DNA of 64,000 nt from Granulicella aggregans. GTDB taxonomy: Bacteria; Acidobacteriota; Terriglobia; Terriglobales; Acidobacteriaceae. The stretch lies in contig NZ_JACHIP010000003.1 of the NCBI RefSeq assembly GCF_014203275.1, forward strand, positions 372,001-436,000, in the 5' to 3' direction. Below the pieces are notes generated by a model. It ran no database searches. It was not told where the DNA came from and saw nothing but the letters and a program-made list of their open reading frames with translations. Each line of letters begins with the position of its first letter. Position 1 is the stretch's first letter. Of the stretch, positions 1 to 7,881 are shown in pieces. Position numbers and translations under genes: made by a program.

Positions 1-667
1 GTGGACGGCCCTGGCTGTGGCACTGGATGCAGGTGTCGTTGCCGCGAACGTAGTCGAGCGTCTCGGGGTTGACGATGTTGGCTTTGGTGGGGCGGGCGAC
101 GTGGAGGCTGCCGGGGCCGTGGCATTTTTCGCAGCCAACGTTCCACTCGGTGACCTGATGGGTCTGGAGGTCGTAGTTGACGGAGTGGCAGCCGTCGCAG
201 GTCGGGCCGGTGGGGCGATCGAAGTTGGAGGGGCCGTAGAAAGGGAGCCACCAGTCGGTGCCTGCTTCGGCGTGATAAGGAAGCCAGCGTTGGCCCTTGA
301 CGTCCCACTGGGCGGGCTCGGGGAAGTAATCGTTGCCGCGTTTGGTGAAGTAACGCTGCTTGAATCGGCTGCCGTAGACGAACGCGACCTCATCGAGGGG
401 GAAGGTGCGAATGGGGTCGGCGTGCGTGAAGTCGCCGAGGACAGCTTCGGAGTGCACTTTGGGGTCGCGGATGACGTTGGCCATGCGCGTCTTCTTCCAG
501 CCTTCGTAGGCTTTCAGGTGGCAGGATTTGCAGGCCTCGGAGCCGGTGAAGTGGGCCTTCGCGGTGTCGGCGAGAAGTGGCTTCGAAGTAAGACAGAGAA
601 GAAGGAAAGCTACTGTCGCGATGATTCGCGCCGCGAGAGACTTTGTCGATGTTGGGCGCGAACTCAT
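1..667 (-). CDS. Multihaem c-type cytochrome, C-terminus cut by window edge
   Basis: Reading the minus strand from the ATG at 667 gives 222 residues with no stop before the window edge. Residues 12-34 are a hydrophobic signal sequence, so the protein is exported. Four CXXCH haem-attachment motifs are visible: CKSCH (46-50), CDGCH (157-161), CEKCH (179-183) and CIQCH (213-217). Spacing and sequence resemble the cytochrome c554-like multihaem proteins common in acidobacteria, which often carry TPR repeats further on; that part would lie outside the window. Probable role is periplasmic electron transfer; the redox partner is unknown. It is divergent from the receptor gene that begins at 751. Confidence 0.85.
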   Translation of the reverse strand, partial: MSSRPTSTKSLAARIIATVAFLLLCLTSKPLLADTAKAHFTGSEACKSCHLKAYEGWKKTRMANVIRDPKVHSEAVLGDFTHADPIRTFPLDEVAFVYGSRFKQRYFTKRGNDYFPEPAQWDVKGQRWLPYHAEAGTDWWLPFYGPSNFDRPTGPTCDGCHSVNYDLQTHQVTEWNVGCEKCHGPGSLHVARPTKANIVNPETLDYVRGNDTCIQCHSQGRP

Positions 668-750
668 GCGGAAGACTGTAGCACGGGCGGACTCAATCCA
701 ATATGAGCGAAGGAACGTAGCCAGGTGGTGGACAATGAGATGGTCAGTGA

Positions 751-3081
751 GTGGCTGATCCCGCCACAAGATCCAGGGTCCTATCGTTGAAAGGCAGACA
801 CATCTTCTCTTCAATTTCGCGCTTCTTTCTGACCGTCTTGCTGGCGTTTTCAATGATGGCGCCCGGGCAGACGGGCTCTCATGTTGAAGGCAAGGTCGTC
901 GACGCAAAGGGCAATGTGGTTCCACGCGCGATGGTGGAGCTTTCGCCCGAGCATGGACACAGACGGCTGGCGGTGACCGACTCGACGGGGAGATTCGAAT
1001 TCAGCCGGATGTTGCCCGGGAGTTACGTTCTGGCAGTAAGCGCGCCCAGCTTTCAGGCCCTTTCAAAGACAGTGAAGGTTACGGACGCAGGGAGCACGTT
1101 CGAGATAGAGATGGTGCCGGCGCTGAGCCGCAAAGAGTCGGTAGTAGTAACGGCGGACGTGAATGCGCTTGATCTGCTGTCGCCTGATCCGGCCGAGAAA
1201 GTCTTTGTGAAGCAGGACCTGATTGATGCGAATCCGGGGCGGCCGGGGGCTCCGGTGTCGGTGCCGGGGTATCCGATCGAGACGGCTTCGAGCGGGATCA
1301 AGGCTCCGCAATACTTTGCGCCGGGGGTGGCGGGCGACCACGGCGAGCCGATAGCGCAGTTCATCGCGGTGGGGAGCTATCTGCTGCCGAACAACCTTTC
1401 GGCGAACGCGCATGGCAACGGGTATGCCGATCCAAATCTGCTGATTCCTTCGATGATCGAGAGCGTGCAGGTCGATGGCGGAGCGTTCAATGTGCGCGAA
1501 GGGAACCATGCGGTGAATGTGGCAGCGACGTATGGTCTGCGGTCGCGGGTTGACCCTTTTGCGTCGCTTACGGGGGACTATCGGGACATTGATTTAGTGG
1601 CGGGGATGAGTCCGGCAGCGAAGTCGTCTGTGGTGGTGGAGCTCTCGTTTGGGAACGGATTTCTGCGGCGGTTGGAGCATCGGCAGCAGTACAAGCTGAA
1701 TGCGCAGAGGACGTTCGATCCTGGAAGGCATGAGATTACCGTGTTGGGGATTGCCTATTGGGGGAAGTCGTATATTCCGGGGCTGACACCGGTGTTTGCG
1801 GATGATACGCGCGATGTGGGGCTGTTGAACTATGGGGACACGATCGACCCTCGACAGCGGGACCAGACGCATACGGCGCTGGTCAGTGCGAACGATGTAT
1901 GGAGGCTGAGCGCTACACAGGAGCTGCAGGTCTCAGGTTTTTTTCGGACTTATAACTTGACGCTCTATTCGAACTTTGGGGACGGGTTGATTCGGCAGAG
2001 CGAGTTTCGGACGGTGGCCGGGCAGAGTACGAGTTATGCAAATAAGTTCAGCGATGCGCTCTCGGTGCTGGCGGGGCTGGATTGGGAGCGGGAAGCGCCG
2101 CGCCGAGACAATCTTGACCACTACGACGACTACACGGGTCAGTTTGTCTATGGTCCGTTTACCAAGGTGGATTCGAGCGATGTGACCATCACTTCGGTGA
2201 CGCCTTATGGGGCGGTCGCTGGGGGGCTGGGGTCGCACTTCCGGTACTACGGCGGGTGGCGGCGGGACCAGATCGACATTACGAACGTGGACCGGATCAA
2301 CGCGGGGGATTCGTATCAGAAGTGGGTGGGAGTGAACTCTCCGAAGGCTACGGCGTCGTTTGTGCCCGGGGATTTGCGGTTGCTGCCGCTGGTGTCGGCC
2401 AGCTTTGGGGAGGCGTTCTTCACGGACGACCCGAGGATCGCACTGGGGAGCGGCGCGGGGAGCTCTGTGGCGCGGTCGCATAACTATCAGCTGGTGGTGA
2501 GCAAGACGGCGGCGGCGACGGACTTCAAGCTGACGCTGGGGCATGTGACGACGAGTTCCGAGCTGGCGAAGATCGATCCGGACACGGGACTGCAGGAGGA
2601 CCAGGGGCCGGGGCGGCTGGAGTTTCTAACGGCGGCGGTGCGGCAGAGCTTTACCGGCGGGTCGGTGCTGGTGACGTTCTCGAAGGCGGACGCGCGGGAT
2701 GTGCAGTTGGGTGAGCCGGTTCCTGAGGCTCCAAGGACGATCTTCGATGTGCTGGCGAGTCTACAGCGGCTGCCGTTTGGGCTGCAGGCTCGAGGCGAGT
2801 TTGAGTTTGTGGGGAGAAAGACGCTGGGGACGGGGTGTCTGCCGGACGTGAACGCGCAGTGCCTGGGGACGGCGGTGAAGGAGTTTCGCGGTGCGGTGGC
2901 GAGGCCGTTTCTGGGGGAGCGGTTGAATCTGGGCGTGAACTTTCTGGTCGCTGGAGGGCATACCGGTCAGACACTGGAGTCGTTTGGGGGGAGCGATTTT
3001 GCGGAAGTTGTGGGGGTACGGATTCCTTATTATGCGAGCGTGAATGTGACTTGGAAGTTTGGTGGACGGGCGATACAGTGA
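751..3081 (+). CDS. TonB-dependent receptor-like outer-membrane protein with carboxypeptidase regulatory domain
   Basis: The 776-residue product has an N-terminal signal sequence, a carboxypeptidase-D-like regulatory (beta-sandwich) domain at about residues 44-130 (VEGKVVDAKGNVVPRAMVEL), a plug-like region at about 130-270 (SVQVDGGAFNVREGNHAVNV), then a long strand-rich stretch expected to form the beta-barrel. It is shorter than the ~1100-residue Oar-type receptors typical of acidobacteria. GTG at 751 is the longest start. TTG at 787, with AGGG 8 bases upstream, gives a more standard signal peptide and may be the true start. Substrate is unknown. No TonB, ExbB or ExbD gene is nearby. Confidence 0.82.
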   Translation: MADPATRSRVLSLKGRHIFSSISRFFLTVLLAFSMMAPGQTGSHVEGKVVDAKGNVVPRAMVELSPEHGHRRLAVTDSTGRFEFSRMLPGSYVLAVSAPSFQALSKTVKVTDAGSTFEIEMVPALSRKESVVVTADVNALDLLSPDPAEKVFVKQDLIDANPGRPGAPVSVPGYPIETASSGIKAPQYFAPGVAGDHGEPIAQFIAVGSYLLPNNLSANAHGNGYADPNLLIPSMIESVQVDGGAFNVREGNHAVNVAATYGLRSRVDPFASLTGDYRDIDLVAGMSPAAKSSVVVELSFGNGFLRRLEHRQQYKLNAQRTFDPGRHEITVLGIAYWGKSYIPGLTPVFADDTRDVGLLNYGDTIDPRQRDQTHTALVSANDVWRLSATQELQVSGFFRTYNLTLYSNFGDGLIRQSEFRTVAGQSTSYANKFSDALSVLAGLDWEREAPRRDNLDHYDDYTGQFVYGPFTKVDSSDVTITSVTPYGAVAGGLGSHFRYYGGWRRDQIDITNVDRINAGDSYQKWVGVNSPKATASFVPGDLRLLPLVSASFGEAFFTDDPRIALGSGAGSSVARSHNYQLVVSKTAAATDFKLTLGHVTTSSELAKIDPDTGLQEDQGPGRLEFLTAAVRQSFTGGSVLVTFSKADARDVQLGEPVPEAPRTIFDVLASLQRLPFGLQARGEFEFVGRKTLGTGCLPDVNAQCLGTAVKEFRGAVARPFLGERLNLGVNFLVAGGHTGQTLESFGGSDFAEVVGVRIPYYASVNVTWKFGGRAIQ

Positions 3082-3130
3082 ACCGGGTGTGCGCGGCTCG
3101 TGGAGATGCTGGTGGTGTGTTGCGAGGCGC

Positions 3131-3369
3131 TTGAAGGAGTGTAATCGTTCGATTACGCTTGAGCCTGTTTTCGATTCGGCCTTTGCCCGAGTTCACCGCG
3201 CGGATGGCTTGAAGGACGCGGCGGTGCGTGGCGTGCTCCTTGCTAGGATCAGACGGCTGGAGCTCGGCTTGATGGGCGATGTGAAGCCGGTTGGCGATGG
3301 CGTTTCGGAGTTGCGCATTCACATGGGCGCAAGCGCGCGAAGGCGTTGGCGGCGCTGCTGGATGAGTAA
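3131..3369 (+). pseudogene. HigB/RelE-type toxin remnant (TIGR02683-like) with internal deletion
   Basis: The N-terminal part matches the addiction-module killer family (ARIRRLELGLMGDVKPVGDG, then GVSELRIHMG). The next ~30 residues expected in this family, GPGYRVYF to the GGDKSTQ-type motif, are missing. The family's C-terminal helix reappears immediately after in another frame as KRAKALAALLDE followed by TAA at 3367-3369. The deletion therefore removed most of the catalytic sheet and shifted the frame. In the original frame the toxin head now runs straight into the antitoxin start. No ATG is present; TTG at 3131 is the only plausible start. The product should not be an active RNase. Confidence 0.75.
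3141..3156. promoter_or_regulatory. Palindromic candidate operator of the toxin-antitoxin locus
   Basis: GTAATCGTTCGATTAC has perfect 7-base arms around a 2-base centre, and sits at the very start of the toxin remnant and 239 bases before the antitoxin ATG. HigA-type antitoxins autorepress through such palindromes. The role as operator is inferred from position and symmetry only. Confidence 0.45.
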
Positions 3370-3379
3370 AGGGGACACG

Positions 3380-3675
3380 ATGAGCAAACGGATTAAGATT
3401 TCCGATCTGCCGGAGTTCGATGCGGCACCTTATCTCGATAGTGAGGCGTCGATTGCTGCTTATTTGACGGACATTCTTGAGGTGGGGGATGGGGCTTTGC
3501 TGGCCTCAGCGCTGGGGGAGATTGCGCGTCGGGGGATGACGGAGATTGCGAAGTCGGGGGGATCACGCGGGAGGCGCTGTATAAGGCGTTGCGGCCGGGG
3601 AGCGCTCCGCGTTTCGATACGGTGAGCCGGGTGTGTGCGGCGCTCGGGGTGAAGCTGGTGGTGGAGGTGGTGTGA
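3380..3675 (+). pseudogene. HigA-type antitoxin (TIGR02684-like), frameshifted
   Basis: It begins with ATG at 3380 after an AAAGGGG ribosome site. The first ~60 residues match the putative addiction-module antidote family (AAPYLDSEASIAAYLTDILE, then ALGEIARRGMTEIAKSGG). A run of six G at 3556-3561 breaks the frame. After it, the family's helix-turn-helix continues in a different frame as ITREALYKALRPGSAPRFDT through ALGVKLVVEVV, ending at TGA 3673-3675. One extra G would restore a ~98-residue antitoxin of normal length. As read, the protein stops at 3625 after about 82 residues without its recognition helix. A sequencing error or slippage in the G run is the alternative. Confidence 0.75.
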
Positions 3676-3788
3676 TGGATTTTCGGGTGGGTGAGGGATC
3701 CGTGATGTGGTTATGGGGGGGTGCTTCTCTCATGTCGGGCGACGAGGCCGCCGGTTATTGGGTAGGGAACTTCCCTTGGAAGAGATTG

Positions 3789-4217
3789 TCAAGGAGTCAT
3801 CTCTCCTGGGAGAGAATTCTTTGGTGCCTCTGCTCGCAAACAATCCTTCGGTAGAAGTGCTAATCGACTCGCAAAATCCTGAGCAGCTGAAATTACCTGT
3901 TCAGCGTCGTCAGAAATTCTATGGTATTGGTCTTCATAATCCGCAGTGATGCGTTTTTGTTTCAATCGGCTGGCAATCTGCGCCAATTTCTTGCAGTCTT
4001 CATTTTCGCTCTTAGCAAATTGATTCCAAACCCACTGGTGAGAGTTTGCACCTTTTTCCAACGCCCGGCCGTTGTCTAGCAAGCACTTCCGCGCTGAATG
4101 CAAGGCGAAATAATATGCTCGCCCAATGGCAGTGCGCAGACACGACTCTTCCGTACGCAGCACGAGTTCATTCGCAAGGACTTGATAATTGGTCCAGTCG
4201 AAGGGCTCCGTTCCCAT
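3789..4217 (-). CDS. HEPN-domain protein, last gene of a three-gene cassette
   Basis: This is a 142-residue, all-helical protein. RTAIGRAYYFALHSARKCLL (residues 28-47) is the characteristic HEPN core helix. R33 and H40 form an R-X6-H pair that fits the HEPN nuclease signature (RX4-6H). RITADYEDQY further on matches the conserved ADY turn of the family. HEPN proteins act as RNases or RNA-binding partners in toxin-antitoxin and antiviral systems, but some are non-catalytic, so activity is unproven. Its ATG (4217-4215) directly abuts the TAG of the gene before it, so translation is coupled. Base composition is clearly more AT-rich than the surrounding genes. No MNT nucleotidyltransferase partner is present. 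Confidence 0.75.
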   Translation of the reverse strand: MGTEPFDWTNYQVLANELVLRTEESCLRTAIGRAYYFALHSARKCLLDNGRALEKGANSHQWVWNQFAKSENEDCKKLAQIASRLKQKRITADYEDQYHRISDDAEQVISAAQDFASRLALLPKDCLRAEAPKNSLPGEMTP

Positions 4218-4709
4218 CTAAATCAACTCGTAGGTGAATGTTAGGTTTCCTGCCGCAAGATTCGATCTCCTGATCCACCAATCTTCATCGAAGCTGTCTA
4301 GTGCAGTGACGACATCCCTTGCTTTTCCGGGCCAAATGACGACCGCATAAAGTGTTTTCCAGTCATGCTCGTCGACCACCGTTCGGAGAGAGAAGACTGT
4401 AGTGTCGCCAAAATATTCCCTGAGCCGTGGCGCGGCTTGAATAAGAAGCTCAGGGAGTGTCAGGTGTTCTCGGAGAAATTGCATCACCTGTTGATCATCC
4501 GAGATGACATATTGCTCCAGAACTTCAAGAATAGAAGCCTGATTATCAGCTTCGAATTTCGCCATCTGCGTTTCAAGATTATTGAAAACAGCTTGCGAAG
4601 AGCTAATCACTGTTTGGATCGGTATGTATTGATGTATCTCGTGGAGCATAGCGCGATTGGGGAGCGACCAATCATTGCCCGACGTTTGACTATCTAGATA
4701 ACCGTTCAT
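4218..4709 (-). CDS. Conserved-looking protein of unknown function, middle gene of HEPN cassette
   Basis: This 163-residue protein has no signal peptide or membrane segment. The N-terminal half is helical (ILEVLEQYVISDDQQVMQFL). The C-terminal half alternates strands and helices: LREYFGDTTVFSLRTVVDEH, then a segment ending FDEDWWIRRSNLAAGNLTF. A strand, an acidic turn, a strand, a helix and FDxDWW is a pattern I associate with uncharacterised proteins encoded beside HEPN genes, but I cannot name a family. It starts one base after the TAG of the upstream gene and ends flush with the HEPN ATG. The three products are probably made in fixed proportion and may form a complex. Function is unknown. 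Confidence 0.65.
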   Translation of the reverse strand: MNGYLDSQTSGNDWSLPNRAMLHEIHQYIPIQTVISSSQAVFNNLETQMAKFEADNQASILEVLEQYVISDDQQVMQFLREHLTLPELLIQAAPRLREYFGDTTVFSLRTVVDEHDWKTLYAVVIWPGKARDVVTALDSFDEDWWIRRSNLAAGNLTFTYELI

Positions 4710-4710
4710 C

Positions 4711-5361
4711 CTATTCCTCTTTTATGCCAAGCATCTCGAACAGGGCCCCTTCATCGGCCATCAATTGATCCGCAATTTCTTTATAGGAGACGTTACCAGC
4801 AAACTCGCGCTCGAATCGTAGAAAGATTCCGTTAGCTACTTGTCCTGAGCCGTCGATTGTAACTCTTCGTTTGTTCCATTTTGCGACTGCTGCCATTGTT
4901 TTGATCGCATCGGCTTCGAGCGCTGCGAGCGGAGACGGAACAAAGGGTTTAAGAATCTCGAAAAACGGTGCTGTCTTGGGTTGCAGGTGCAGCGCAATTA
5001 CTGTTTTTTGCGCTGCGACAGAGACACTTGCGGTCGCGAGAAGGGCGGACATGGCTGCGTCTAGTATCTGAATTGTCTCTTCGGCAAGGGACCAGTTTGT
5101 GGCATCGCGAGTGAACTTGCAAAGAGCTGGACCGAAGAAAAACGTAGAACGTTTTGCGGGCAGCTTAAATTTGACACCCTGCTCAGACGGCTTTCCCGTC
5201 GTGATCGCGTCCACATCGTCCACATCAATGTCCCACGGCTTTAACGCCGTAAACATCGCCTGCACCACTTCAGCTCTGTCTAGCCAAAGTTTGATGCTCG
5301 GATCTTCAAAGTCAAACGTGACCTCAAAGTACGAGATCGGGATGGTCACAAGCTCTGGCAT
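4711..5361 (-). CDS. Unknown protein, first gene of HEPN cassette
   Basis: This 216-residue soluble protein starts with an ATG preceded by GGAGAGC. Predicted order is strands at the N-terminus, a helix at about 27-42 (DRAEVVQAMFTALKPW), a strand/loop region to about 90, helices at about 90-112, then a mixed alpha/beta C-terminal half with IALHLQPKTAPFFEILKPF. Its two-part layout distantly recalls the sporadically distributed TIGR04255 proteins, but the similarity is too weak for a call. It is the promoter-proximal gene of the cassette and shares its AT-rich composition. Some such first genes encode sensor or immunity partners; nothing in the sequence decides this. Confidence 0.6.
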   Translation of the reverse strand: MPELVTIPISYFEVTFDFEDPSIKLWLDRAEVVQAMFTALKPWDIDVDDVDAITTGKPSEQGVKFKLPAKRSTFFFGPALCKFTRDATNWSLAEETIQILDAAMSALLATASVSVAAQKTVIALHLQPKTAPFFEILKPFVPSPLAALEADAIKTMAAVAKWNKRRVTIDGSGQVANGIFLRFEREFAGNVSYKEIADQLMADEGALFEMLGIKEE

Positions 5362-5456
5362 TTGCTCTCCGAAAGACAGTTTAGCTCTTCTATCGGCAGA
5401 AGGGCCCTAATCTTCTGATCTTCTCGACGTGCTGTATGGCGAAATGGGCTTCTCCG

Positions 5457-7715
5457 CTACTCCGCCTCGAATTTGAAGGCGGCGGCTTTGAAGTCGCCGG
5501 TCAGGTCGGGGTCTACTCCGTGGTTCATCCAGTAGGAGCCAGAGGCGGTTTCGGGGGTGTCCTTCTTCAGGGTGCCGTAGATGGGGGTGACGTGGTATTG
5601 CTTTGCGGGGTCGAGGCCCTTGAGGTAGACGCGGGGGAAGGGGTAGTTGAGCGAGGTGGTGTGGAGGAAGGTGAAGAGGACGGCCTGGTGGAGGTCAGTT
5701 GAGACGGACTCGGTGGCGGAGTGCTCGCTGCCGTCGCGGGGGCTGATGAGGCGGTAGAGGCTGCCCTGCTGGACGGTCTGGCGGATGGTCTTGTAGGCGG
5801 CGATGAGGTCTTTGGCGGTGGCGAAGTCGTCGTCGGTCCAGTGGTTGAGGTTGGAGCCGACACCGAGGCCGCCCTGCATGGAGACGAGGAAGCGGTAGGC
5901 CGTTGATGGCAGTCCGGGGGCGTGGGTGGCGGAGTCGGTGACCCAGGCGGTCATGACCTGCGGGGTGTAGGCGTAGGTGAAGCCGTCCTGGATGCTGAGG
6001 CGGTCGAAGGGGTTGGTGTTGTCGGAGGGCCAGACCTCGTCGGTCAAACCGAGAATCCCCAGATCAACACGGCCGCCGCCGGAGGAGCAGGACTGGATTT
6101 CGACCTTGGGGTGTTTGGCGCGGAGCTCGGCGAGGATGCTGTAGAGGTTGCGGATGTACTCGACGTAGACGGTCTTCTGCTTGTCCGAGTCGGGGCCTAG
6201 CTCGGGCCAACCGGGTTCGGACCACTGGCGGTTGTAGTCCCACTTGAGGAAGGCGATGTCATTGTCGGTGAGGATCTTGTCGAGGAAGTTGAAGACGTAG
6301 GCGCGGACGTCTTTGCGGGCGAGGTTGAGCATGAGCTGGTTGCGGCCTTCGCTGCGGGGGCGGCCGGTCATGTTGAGGACCCAGTCGGGGTGGGCGCGGT
6401 AGAGGTCGCTGTTGGGGTTGACCATCTCGGGCTCGACCCAGAGGCCGAAGTCCATGTTGAGTGCGTGGACCTTGTCGATGAGGGGCTTGAGGCCGTCGGG
6501 GAACTTCTGCTTATTGACGTACCAGTCGCCGAGGCCGGCGTGGTCATCCTTGCGCTGGCCAAACCAGCCGTCGTCCATGATGAAGCGTTCGACGCCGATG
6601 CGGGCGGCCTTCTCGGCGAGCGCGGCCTGGCCGGGATAGTCGACGGCCATCTCGGTGGCTTCCCAGGAGTTGTAGATGACGGGGCGGAGCTTCGGCGTCG
6701 GCTTCTGCGGGAGGATCTGCGTGTTCTGGAAGCGGTGGAAGATGCGTGAGGCTTCGCCGATGCCGTGGCTGGAGTAGCCGGCGTAGAAGACGGGCGTGGA
6801 GAGGCTGGCGCCGGGGGCTAGCGGATAGGCGAAGTCGAAGGGGTTGTAGCCGCCGGTGACGTGGATGTCGTGGACCTGGTTGCGCTCAACGTTGATGCGC
6901 CAGGAGCCGGACCATGCGAGAGCTCCGAACCAGACCTGGCCGACTTCTTCGTTGGTGGGGAACTCGGGATGCGGGCCGGAGGTGTTGGCGCGGGTGATGG
7001 CGAACCACGGGTTGTTCTGCTGGCCGGTGCTGCCGCGGCGGGACTCGAGGACGGTGGTGCCGTCTTTGATCGGCTCCTGGGTGAGTTGCCACTCGGCGGC
7101 CCATCTTCCACTGAGATAGCTGAGTTGGTAGTCAGTCCCGTGGGGGAGGTTCCAGGTGGCGGAGGCGGCTTGTTCGATGGTGAGTTTGGCGTTGGTCTTG
7201 TTGGTGATGACGGAGTTGCGGCCGATGACGCCGGTGGCGGGGGCGACGGTGTAGATGAGGTCGACGAAGACGTCGCGGGAGATGTCCTTGGTGGTGATGG
7301 TGAGTTTGTCGCCGTCGATCTTGTGCGAGACGTAGTGAAGGACGAGGTCGCGGTTGCCGTCGGGGAAGGTGATCTTGACGGCGGGCTCAGTGAAGTTGAG
7401 GCCTCCCCAGGCGCGGTACTCGTAGGGGGTGATGTTGGAGGACTCTTCCATGCCGGAGAGGCTACGGTAAGCGGCGGGTGTGGGGAGTGGGTCGGCGGCG
7501 GCTAGCGGGGAGCCCCAGTAGAGGGTCTGGATCTCGGACTGGGCGTTGACGCCGAAGGCGTAGGTCTCGCCGGGGGTGTCGATGCGGAAGACGTGCGTGG
7601 TGGAGTCGAAGTGGATGTGCTCCTGGGCGGAGGCAGGAACGGAGAACAGAGCGGCGGTGAGGGCGAGAAGGTATGCGGGGCGAAGATATGTCGTCATCAA
7701 CTTGAGCTTGCTCAT
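5457..7715 (-). CDS. Secreted alpha-galactosidase, GH36 family
   Basis: The protein hydrolyses terminal alpha-1,6-galactosyl residues of raffinose-type oligosaccharides or galactomannan. The ATG at 7715 (752 residues) is chosen because AGGAAAG lies just upstream and it leads straight into a signal peptide ending SVPASAQ; an ATG at 7772 lacks a ribosome site. An N-terminal beta-supersandwich domain (to about residue 330) precedes the (beta/alpha)8 barrel. FIMDDGWFGQRKDDHAGLGD, LKWDYNR (nucleophile Asp), QSCSSGGGRVDLG and WPSDNTNPFDR (acid/base Asp) are all intact. Length is normal for GH36. It is followed by no other sugar gene, so its substrate must enter through transporters encoded elsewhere. 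Confidence 0.93.
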   Translation of the reverse strand: MSKLKLMTTYLRPAYLLALTAALFSVPASAQEHIHFDSTTHVFRIDTPGETYAFGVNAQSEIQTLYWGSPLAAADPLPTPAAYRSLSGMEESSNITPYEYRAWGGLNFTEPAVKITFPDGNRDLVLHYVSHKIDGDKLTITTKDISRDVFVDLIYTVAPATGVIGRNSVITNKTNAKLTIEQAASATWNLPHGTDYQLSYLSGRWAAEWQLTQEPIKDGTTVLESRRGSTGQQNNPWFAITRANTSGPHPEFPTNEEVGQVWFGALAWSGSWRINVERNQVHDIHVTGGYNPFDFAYPLAPGASLSTPVFYAGYSSHGIGEASRIFHRFQNTQILPQKPTPKLRPVIYNSWEATEMAVDYPGQAALAEKAARIGVERFIMDDGWFGQRKDDHAGLGDWYVNKQKFPDGLKPLIDKVHALNMDFGLWVEPEMVNPNSDLYRAHPDWVLNMTGRPRSEGRNQLMLNLARKDVRAYVFNFLDKILTDNDIAFLKWDYNRQWSEPGWPELGPDSDKQKTVYVEYIRNLYSILAELRAKHPKVEIQSCSSGGGRVDLGILGLTDEVWPSDNTNPFDRLSIQDGFTYAYTPQVMTAWVTDSATHAPGLPSTAYRFLVSMQGGLGVGSNLNHWTDDDFATAKDLIAAYKTIRQTVQQGSLYRLISPRDGSEHSATESVSTDLHQAVLFTFLHTTSLNYPFPRVYLKGLDPAKQYHVTPIYGTLKKDTPETASGSYWMNHGVDPDLTGDFKAAAFKFEAE

Positions 7716-7881
7716 GGGATCTGCTTTCCTGTTGCCCGAAACCTTTTTCGAAGGAGAGGACGGCTGATGCAATCGCTTACACTTCCGGTTTCTTTGGGCT
7801 TAGGAAGGTATACACCGCGGACCTGATGGATGCCAACGCAACCCGGAGCTGAGAGCCGCCCCGGCGCTTCTACGTCGCATC

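Noticed and set aside
17..706. 229-residue plus-strand reading frame at the left edge
   Set aside because: Antisense to the multihaem cytochrome, which has a signal peptide and four CXXCH motifs; the plus frame has no domain and a repetitive Gly/Val/Ala composition typical of shadow frames.
3633..3949. Small plus-strand frames between the antitoxin remnant and the HEPN gene
   Set aside because: Partly antisense to the HEPN gene, no domain, no ribosome site; I see nothing functional in 3676-3788.
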